Shown: in pieces, positions 28,609 to 35,498 of the stretch
Layout: the number at the start of each line of letters is the position of its first letter
Numbering within the stretch: the stretch's first letter is position 1
DNA from: a bacterium
Lineage (GTDB): Bacteria > Desulfobacterota_D > UBA1144
NCBI GenBank assembly: GCA_002715585.2
Contig: PAZJ02000005.1
Location: forward strand, 131,482-166,979
Direction: 5' to 3'
DNA length: 35,498 nt
Notes under the pieces: generated by a model
The model's input: only the letters and a program-made list of their open reading frames with translations
Databases searched by the model: none
What the model was told of the DNA's origin: nothing
Position numbers and translations under genes: made by a program

Positions 28609-29530
28609 ATTTGTATTCACCAATTTTTATTCCATTGAGGAAATCGATACCGCTTATTGTTTTTCTCCCACTTTTTTGGATTTTTAAAATTTCTATACTC
28701 CCTTTACCGCAACAAACATACATTTTATTATTATTTTTTTTAATTTCACCTGGTTCTCCATAAATTTCATTATTTGAATTAGACTCCAAGATATTAATTA
28801 ATTGACCATTAGAGTCTAAACAGTTTGCACCAGGCCAAGGATAAGATCCTCTAACTAGATTATTAATAATATTTGAGTCTTTTTTCCAATTAATTTTTGA
28901 AATATCTTTACTCATTTTTGGAGCAGTAGAGCTTTCAGCATCATTTTGAGCAAATGATTCAAATTCATTACCCTTATTCTTAAAATTATTTATAAACGTT
29001 TCTATTAGATCTGATCCAACAATAGCAAGTTTTCTGGTCAATGTTTCCACATTATCATATTCATCTATTTCTACTTCCTTCGATAAAATTATATCACCAG
29101 TATCCATTCCCTCATCCATTTTCATTATAGTCACACCTGTTGTTTTATCACCGTTAATAATTGACCAGTTTATTGGTGCAGCGCCTCTATATTTTGGAAG
29201 TAAAGAAGAGTGAACATTGATAGATCCAAATTTTGGCAAATCGAGTACTTCTTTATTTAAAATTTTCCCATATGCTGCCACGAAAATAAAATCAGGTTTA
29301 ATATTTTTGATTTCCTCGATAATACTAATATTGCCTTTTATTTTATCTGGCTGAATAATTCTTAGATTATTTTCGATGGAATATCTCTTTACTTCACCAA
29401 TTTCTATTCTTTTATTTCTTCCTGAAGGTTTATCAGGCTGGCATAAAACTAATTTGATATTCACAATTTTAGAGAGTTTTTCTAAAATATATCTACCAAA
29501 CAATGGAGTTCCCATAAATATACAATTCAT
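28601..29530 (-). CDS. fmt: Methionyl-tRNA formyltransferase
   Basis: CIFMGTPLFGRYIL, QPDKPSGRNKRIE, INVHSSLLPKYRGAAPINWSIINGDKTTGVTIMKMDEGMDTGDI. Confidence 0.95.
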   Translation of the reverse strand: MNCIFMGTPLFGRYILEKLSKIVNIKLVLCQPDKPSGRNKRIEIGEVKRYSIENNLRIIQPDKIKGNISIIEEIKNIKPDFIFVAAYGKILNKEVLDLPKFGSINVHSSLLPKYRGAAPINWSIINGDKTTGVTIMKMDEGMDTGDIILSKEVEIDEYDNVETLTRKLAIVGSDLIETFINNFKNKGNEFESFAQNDAESSTAPKMSKDISKINWKKDSNIINNLVRGSYPWPGANCLDSNGQLINILESNSNNEIYGEPGEIKKNNNKMYVCCGKGSIEILKIQKSGRKTISGIDFLNGIKIGEYKFS

Positions 29531-29597
29531 GTATATATTCTATCATCCAGAATTTCAAACTGGATAAGATAATTTTTTAATTTATATTAATGTAGTA

Positions 29598-30968
29598 ATG
29601 AATTCTTTTATATCTAAACTTTTTATATTTAATTTTTTTATCATTAATCTAGGATATGCATTTTCTCTTGATACATTACCTGATCTAGTAGATGAAATTA
29701 ATCCATCGGTGGTAAGAATTGAAGTATCTAGTAACCAGCAAGTAGACTATGGAATTACTGGTGACCCTTTTTTTGATGAATTTTTTAAGAGACAGTTTGG
29801 TGATAACTTTAAGCCACAGCCAAGAAAAGGCTTAGGTTCGGGCTTCATTTATAAAGATAATGGATTGATAGTAACTAATTTCCATGTAATTGAAAATGCT
29901 GATGAGATTGAAATCGTTTTACACAATGAAAATAAATATAAAGCCAATGTAGTTGGAACTGATAAAAGAACAGATGTAGCTTTATTGAAAATTAATTCTG
30001 ATGAAAATTTAAAATCATTAAATATTGGCAAATCTAAAAATTTAAAAATAGGCCAGTGGGTTGTGGCGATTGGAAATCCACTTGGGTTAGGTACAACTGT
30101 TACAACTGGAATAATTAGTGCCAAGGGTAGATATGTAGATGGATTAGGAACATATGTGGATTTTATACAAACTGATGCTGCATTAAATAAGGGAAACAGC
30201 GGAGGTCCATTATTCGATCTGAATGGTAATGTTATTGGGGTTAACACTGCAATTGCAGCTAGGGGTCAAGGAATAGGCTTTGCAATCCCAATTGATACAG
30301 TGGTTGATATTGTTGAGCAACTCAGAATAAATGGAAAAGTTGAAAGAGGGTGGCTCGGAGTTGTTATACAATCTATTTCACCCGAGATAGCCGAGTCTCT
30401 CAAGCTGAAGAATACTGATGGTGCGCTTGTGTCTGAAATTCTCGTGGATAGTCCTGCATCAAATTCAAGTTTACAAAGAGGAGATATAATTATTTCAGTT
30501 GATGGAAAGAAAATAAACAAAATGGAAGAGCTCCCTAGAATTATTGGATCATTAAAACCAAAAACAAAAGTTGTTTTATCAGTTTTAAGGGATGGAAAGA
30601 AATTTAAAATTAATGTAACTCTCGGAAGTATTCCTACTGAAAATATTATTAAATCGCAAGTTCCAGATGATAAAATTAAAGACTCTGTTAGCAAATTTGG
30701 TTTTGAAGTAGCCAATAAAAACTTTAATAATGATAAGTCAATTTTATCTAATGTCGTAGTTTCTAAAATTTACCCTGATAGCCCTGCGGTATCTAAACTT
30801 CTAGTGGGTGATATAATTGTTGAAATTAATAAAAAAAGAACTCCGAACCTAAAGGAGTTTAACAAAATATTATCTAAAATTAAAAAGAATCAGCCTATCC
30901 TTTTTTTAATTCAAAGACCTTCGGGGGGAAAATATTCAACAATATACAGATCTTTAAAATCTAATTAA
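29598..30968 (+). CDS. Periplasmic serine endoprotease DegP/HtrA-like, two PDZ domains
   Basis: Signal peptide; GLGSGFIYKDNGLIVTNFHVIENAD (His), DKRTDVALLKI (Asp), DAALNKGNSGGPLFDLNG (Ser); two C-terminal PDZ regions. Confidence 0.94.
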   Translation: MNSFISKLFIFNFFIINLGYAFSLDTLPDLVDEINPSVVRIEVSSNQQVDYGITGDPFFDEFFKRQFGDNFKPQPRKGLGSGFIYKDNGLIVTNFHVIENADEIEIVLHNENKYKANVVGTDKRTDVALLKINSDENLKSLNIGKSKNLKIGQWVVAIGNPLGLGTTVTTGIISAKGRYVDGLGTYVDFIQTDAALNKGNSGGPLFDLNGNVIGVNTAIAARGQGIGFAIPIDTVVDIVEQLRINGKVERGWLGVVIQSISPEIAESLKLKNTDGALVSEILVDSPASNSSLQRGDIIISVDGKKINKMEELPRIIGSLKPKTKVVLSVLRDGKKFKINVTLGSIPTENIIKSQVPDDKIKDSVSKFGFEVANKNFNNDKSILSNVVVSKIYPDSPAVSKLLVGDIIVEINKKRTPNLKEFNKILSKIKKNQPILFLIQRPSGGKYSTIYRSLKSN

Positions 30969-30969
30969 T

Positions 30970-31731
30970 TTATTTTCTAAAAGGAATACCTTTTGAAGAT
31001 GTTGATGCAATTGCTTTTTTTGAGACAGAAATCGGCCCTGCTTTGATTGATTCGATCGTTGAATTTACTCCATTATATATTGACTCAGCAAATTTAGGAG
31101 GGTTTTTTGATAAAGCAACTGCTGAGTTGAGAAGTATTCCATCATAACCTAATTCAATAACTTGACATGCATGTGATACCCTACCTATTCCAGCATCAAT
31201 TATTAGGGTTGTATCTGGCAAAGATTTTCTGATAAGCTTTAATTTTTTAATATTAACAAGACCTTGACCAGTTCCGATAGGGGACCCCCATGGCATTACA
31301 ACTTTGCAACCAACTTCCACAAGCCTCTTGGCAAATTTTAAGTCATCTGTAGCATAAGGTAAAACTTTAAAGCCTAATTTTATCAATGTTTCAGAGGCTT
31401 TTATTGTTCCTTTAACAGAAGGAGCCAAATTCTTTTCATTTTCAATAACTTCAAGTTTTATAAAATCAGTTTCGAAAATATCTCGACACATAAGAGCCGT
31501 ATTGACGGCTTCTTTAACATTAAAGCATCCCGCGGTATTTGGCAAAATTTTACAATTAGTTTTAGCTAGAGTTTTATAAAATTTTTCTGGTTTATCTCCT
31601 ATTTTTCTAAGAGCTACGGTGATCATTTCGGTTTTTATATTTTTAACACACTTTAAAAATATATTTGGAGATGGATACTTTGATGATCCTAAAATTATAT
31701 TATTTTTTAACTTTATGTTATAAATTTGCAT
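30970..31731 (-). CDS. thiG: Thiazole synthase
   Basis: LPNTAGCFNVKEAV, KLEVIENEKNLAPS, VVMPWGSPIGTGQGL, IIDAGIGRVSHACQVIELGYDGILLNSAVA. Confidence 0.94.
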   Translation of the reverse strand: MQIYNIKLKNNIILGSSKYPSPNIFLKCVKNIKTEMITVALRKIGDKPEKFYKTLAKTNCKILPNTAGCFNVKEAVNTALMCRDIFETDFIKLEVIENEKNLAPSVKGTIKASETLIKLGFKVLPYATDDLKFAKRLVEVGCKVVMPWGSPIGTGQGLVNIKKLKLIRKSLPDTTLIIDAGIGRVSHACQVIELGYDGILLNSAVALSKNPPKFAESIYNGVNSTIESIKAGPISVSKKAIASTSSKGIPFRK

Positions 31732-31932
31732 TTATCCTCCAGGATGAGGTGAAACTACTTCAACTACATCACCATCGTTTAAAAAAATCTTTGAATAATT
31801 TTTTTTTGAAACAAATTCTCCATTTACTGCGACAGCTATAAATTTACTATCTATTTTCAATAATCCAATTAAATCAATAACTTTCTGATTGGAATTTACT
31901 TTCTTACTTTTACCATTAAGGATAATTTTCAC
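31732..31932 (-). CDS. thiS: Sulfur carrier protein ThiS
   Basis: 66 aa beta-grasp protein ending in VEVVSPHPGG (diglycine); directly upstream of thiG. Confidence 0.93.
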   Translation of the reverse strand: MKIILNGKSKKVNSNQKVIDLIGLLKIDSKFIAVAVNGEFVSKKNYSKIFLNDGDVVEVVSPHPGG

Positions 31933-31990
31933 AATTTTTATTATAAATGAAAGGAAAAAAAATTACATTAATTATGATATTATTCATTGA

Positions 31991-33472
31991 ATGTATTCGT
32001 TTATATCCAAACTCATTATATTTGTTTTAACCGCAGGACTGATAATAAGTTTAGGTGCTGGGACAGAATTTATTTCATTTGGAATGGGGAAGGATGTTGT
32101 AGCAAAAGTTAACAATATGAAAATTTCTAAACAGGAGTTTGATTTTTTTAAAAATAAAAAAATATCAGAATTATCACTTTCCGCTAATTATAAATCTGAA
32201 AAAGCTTTTAGAGATATACTTGATCTCCAAATAGTTCAAATGATAGCCTCTAGAAAAATATTAGCTGACTTCGCAGATGAAATTGGTTTATATATATCGG
32301 ATAAAGAGATAAGAGATAAAATATTAGATGATAATTTTCTTGGCGGTGTTGAAGAAATAGAAGACCCTAAAATATATAAGAAAGTTATTAAAAAAAACTT
32401 CAATTTAGATTGGAATATATTTGAGGAAATAATAAAAGAAGAGGCTCTAAATGATAAATTGTCATCATTCTTCTCAGAAACAATCTTAATATCGAGTGAT
32501 GAGACATATGAAGAATTTTTGAGCCTTGAAACTAAATTTAACTATATAAAAATATCATTGAATGAGGATCTTGAAATTGATAATAATTTTACAGAAAAAG
32601 AGATTGAAGCTTACTTAAAAGAAAATAAAGACAGTTTTAAGAGCAAATTGGAATATTTAGATTTTATAACAATATCAGGTGAGGATTTAATAAAAAATAT
32701 TACTATAAGTTCTGATGACATTAGGTCTTATCATGAAAACTATCTTCCTGATCAACCATTTGATGAGGTAAATATAAGAAAAGTAATCAAAGATGAGATA
32801 GCGAAGAAAAGTATTTTAAGTGAACTCGATACAATAAATGAATTAATAATAAATAACTCATTTGAACAAATTTCAAAAAAATATGATGTTAAAATTTTAA
32901 CCATATCTAAAGACTCATATGAGTTACCAGATTCTTTAAAATCAAAGGCAATAAGCTCAAATGATATTCAGTTTACATATTATGATGATAAGATATGGAT
33001 TTTTAGGAACTCTAAGGATCTGATCTCACAAAGAGAGCTATTAATTTCAATGATGAAAGAAGATAGGCAAAATATCGCTAGAAAGAATTTTTTTATAAAA
33101 TTGATAGATCTTTATAGTGCTAATCCTGCAAAATTTAACTCAGTAATAAAATCCGATAGTAATTTAGATTTGCAATTCTATTATGATGAAAGTAAAAAGT
33201 ATAATCCAAATATTAATAGTTTTGTGAAATCTGTGGATTTGGAAAATTATGGTAGCTTTCTCATTGATAAAGTTTTCATAGATTCAAATTATTATCTTAT
33301 TTTTATTGAAAAGATTAGATTACCCGATGATGATTTATTTATTTTAGAGAAGGAAAGAATCAATAGGAGTTTATATATTGAAAAATCAGAAAATTTTATA
33401 AATTCCATAAAAAAAGAATTAGTTTCAGATGCGGAAGTAAAATTAAACAATAAATATTTTAGTGACAAATAA
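31991..33472 (+). CDS. PpiD/SurA-like periplasmic chaperone
   Basis: N-terminal TM anchor, VVAKVNNMKISKQEFDFF SurA_N-type motif, helix-rich remainder; no clear parvulin signature. Confidence 0.72.
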   Translation: MYSFISKLIIFVLTAGLIISLGAGTEFISFGMGKDVVAKVNNMKISKQEFDFFKNKKISELSLSANYKSEKAFRDILDLQIVQMIASRKILADFADEIGLYISDKEIRDKILDDNFLGGVEEIEDPKIYKKVIKKNFNLDWNIFEEIIKEEALNDKLSSFFSETILISSDETYEEFLSLETKFNYIKISLNEDLEIDNNFTEKEIEAYLKENKDSFKSKLEYLDFITISGEDLIKNITISSDDIRSYHENYLPDQPFDEVNIRKVIKDEIAKKSILSELDTINELIINNSFEQISKKYDVKILTISKDSYELPDSLKSKAISSNDIQFTYYDDKIWIFRNSKDLISQRELLISMMKEDRQNIARKNFFIKLIDLYSANPAKFNSVIKSDSNLDLQFYYDESKKYNPNINSFVKSVDLENYGSFLIDKVFIDSNYYLIFIEKIRLPDDDLFILEKERINRSLYIEKSENFINSIKKELVSDAEVKLNNKYFSDK

Positions 33473-33522
33473 GAAACATATTTTCTTTACTAAGCTAATA
33501 TATTGTTTTATTATTGCCTAAA

Positions 33523-35498
33523 ATGAGAATAAAGTCCTTATCATTAAAAGGTTTTAAAACATTTTATGAGAAATCTTCAATTAATTTCAATAATAAAATT
33601 TCGGCAATTGTTGGCCCAAATGGATGTGGAAAAACTAATTTACTAGATGCATTACGATGGGTTCTTGGAGAGCAGAATCCTAGGCTATTGAGGACTGACT
33701 CAATGATGCAGCTAATTTCTGACGGGAATGACAAGCTCCCCAAGCAGGGGTTTGCTGAAATCTCACTAATTGTAGATACCCACGATCATAAAGACCTACC
33801 GGAAGAGATTGAAATAAAAAGAAGGTTAACAAGAAATGGTGAAAGCTTATATTACTTAAATGGTGAAAACTGTAAGTTAAAGGATATCACGGAATTGGTT
33901 ATTGCAATTGGTGCTGGATCACGCACGTTTACAGTAATACCTCAAGGTCAAATTGAAAGTTACATAACTGCAAAAGCCGAAGATAAAAGACAATTGATTG
34001 ATGAAGCAGCAGGATTGGGAAAATATAAAATTAAAAGGCACGAAACTGAAAGAAAAATAATTTTAACCAAAAATAATTTGGATCGAATTAATGATATTAA
34101 AGAAGAAGTTGGATTGCAAAGAGAATCTCTAAGACAACAGGCTGAAAAATCTAATGAATATAATATTCTTGTTGATAAATACAAAAAAATTGAAAAACTC
34201 TTTTATAAAAAAAGATTTAAAGATTTAAACCAAAAACTTGAGGCTGCACTAAAAGATAAAGAGGATTTTTTGCAAACTGTTGTAGCTATTGAAGAGTCCA
34301 AATTTTTAAAAAATAAGGAGCTTGAGGATTTAGAAGAAAATATCAAATCATATAAGCTTAACTATGATTCGCTAAATTCAAAAATCCTATCTGAGAAAGA
34401 AAAACTTTTTAAAGTTGACTCTGAAATTAAAACAATTATCACTGAGAACAATCTTATTAAACAAGGCCTGGAAAGCTCAAAAATTTTTAAGACAGAGACA
34501 GTTCGAGAGCTCGAGGATATTATAGTTGAGAAAGAAAAAAAACAGAAACTACTCAATTCGATTACTTTAATCTATAATAAGATTGTCTCTGATATAAATA
34601 ATAAAGATTCAGAACCAGAGGATGAATCAAGTATTAAAAAGAGATTATTTGATGCAGTTGAGAGGCTTTCATCCCAAAAAACAAGTGCAAACCTCTTAGA
34701 TAATGAATTAGAACAATTGAAAATAAAGAGATTGGATTATAGTGAAATATCCTCTAAATCAGAATTACAAATTTCTGATTTAATGGCTAGCATGAAAAAA
34801 ATACAAGATGATATTTATAATCTTGTGGCAATAAGAGATAAGTGCGAAGTTAATAAAAAAGAAGAAATTGAAAATCTAAAAAATGTTCAAGAAAATCTTG
34901 AGCAAATTAACACTAAACATATAAAAATAAATTCGGAAATTGAAGCAACTAAATCAAAAGTTGAAGTTCTTGAAAATATAGAGCTTAACTATGAATGGCT
35001 TCCAGAAGGGATTAGAGAGTTTGTCAATAAACTCAAAGGTAAAAATATTGAAGGTATTCTTTCTGACTTCATAAAACCGATGCCAGGCTTTGAGAAAGCT
35101 GTGGAATCTTTTATGGGAGAAAAATTAAAGTGGATACTGATTAAAAATAGTGATAACACGATTAGTGCGATTGAAGAATTCAAACAAAGTTCAAATGGCC
35201 GCGGAACTTTTGTTCCTTTAGATTATAGAACACATAGTGGAGCAAGTTCAGCACCCGAGTTTAAAAATATAATTGATTGTATTGAATGTAATACAGAGAA
35301 TAGACCTTTTCTTGCAAGTATTTTTGGTGAGACATATGTTGTGGATACTATAAAAGATGCCATAAATTCAAAAAAAGATTATCCTAGTTTAAATTTTGTA
35401 ACTAAAGATGGTGAGTATTTTGATTCAAATGGCTCAATAACAGTTGGATCAGCACCAGACAATATCATACAAATTAAAGAAGAGATTAAAAAATTAAA
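33523..35498 (+). CDS. smc: Chromosome segregation protein SMC, 3' truncated by window edge
   Basis: Manual reading: MRIKSLSLKGFKTFYEKSSINFNNKISAIVGPNGCGKTNLLDALRWVLGEQNPRLLR..., IDEAAGLGKYKIKRHETERKI, coiled coil, hinge-like segment near 35000-35480. Missing from the ORF track because it runs off the window. Confidence 0.93.
   Translation, partial: MRIKSLSLKGFKTFYEKSSINFNNKISAIVGPNGCGKTNLLDALRWVLGEQNPRLLRTDSMMQLISDGNDKLPKQGFAEISLIVDTHDHKDLPEEIEIKRRLTRNGESLYYLNGENCKLKDITELVIAIGAGSRTFTVIPQGQIESYITAKAEDKRQLIDEAAGLGKYKIKRHETERKIILTKNNLDRINDIKEEVGLQRESLRQQAEKSNEYNILVDKYKKIEKLFYKKRFKDLNQKLEAALKDKEDFLQTVVAIEESKFLKNKELEDLEENIKSYKLNYDSLNSKILSEKEKLFKVDSEIKTIITENNLIKQGLESSKIFKTETVRELEDIIVEKEKKQKLLNSITLIYNKIVSDINNKDSEPEDESSIKKRLFDAVERLSSQKTSANLLDNELEQLKIKRLDYSEISSKSELQISDLMASMKKIQDDIYNLVAIRDKCEVNKKEEIENLKNVQENLEQINTKHIKINSEIEATKSKVEVLENIELNYEWLPEGIREFVNKLKGKNIEGILSDFIKPMPGFEKAVESFMGEKLKWILIKNSDNTISAIEEFKQSSNGRGTFVPLDYRTHSGASSAPEFKNIIDCIECNTENRPFLASIFGETYVVDTIKDAINSKKDYPSLNFVTKDGEYFDSNGSITVGSAPDNIIQIKEEIKKL

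Noticed and set aside
29849-30715. 132-aa and 149-aa minus-strand ORFs inside the degP-like gene
   Set aside because: Antisense shadows of a protease with all catalytic motifs intact on the plus strand.
31933-31990. Possible TPP riboswitch upstream of thiS-thiG
   Set aside because: Only 58 nt separate thiS from the divergent gene and no THI-box-like CTGAGA...ACCTGAT pattern is visible.
33473-33522. tRNA or small RNA in the gaps between genes
   Set aside because: Intergenic gaps are all under about 85 nt, AT-rich, and no cloverleaf or GGTTCRAATCC-like T-arm was seen.
1-35498. CRISPR arrays, transposons, prophage or defence/toxin-antitoxin genes
   Set aside because: No regularly spaced direct repeats, terminal inverted repeats, transposase/integrase motifs or nuclease-partner operons were found on reading; the gene set is conserved housekeeping.

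Overview
This is a gene-dense, AT-rich bacterial chromosome segment, almost entirely housekeeping genes. The envelope/periplasm gene set suggests a Gram-negative, streamlined genome; I cannot assign a taxon with confidence. Minus-strand block (prs-rplY-pth-hppA-ychF-rpsF-rpsR-rplI-MBL hydrolase-ftsB/divIC-like-ksgA); a small minus block (GYD protein, an unlisted 57-aa membrane ORF, siroheme synthase N-domain, efp); a plus-strand cell-shape block (487-aa repeat protein, mreB-mreC-mreD-mrdA-rodA, birA); then rluD, pgeF, an orphan, argG, queA, aroC, flavodoxin, class V aminotransferase, prfB (programmed +1 frameshift), nadK, a PD-(D/E)XK-like small protein, fmt, degP-like protease, thiS-thiG, a PpiD/SurA-like protein and the 5' part of smc. 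I saw no CRISPR array, transposon, prophage, rRNA, recognisable tRNA or defence island. I did not find a clear undescribed multi-gene system. The best leads are: an uncharacterised periplasmic protein with four tandem repeats upstream of mreB, an EF-P with an atypical tip loop, an unlisted translationally coupled 57-aa membrane ORF, an rpsF leader hairpin reaching the ribosome-binding site, and the fact that all six convergent gene junctions overlap or abut.
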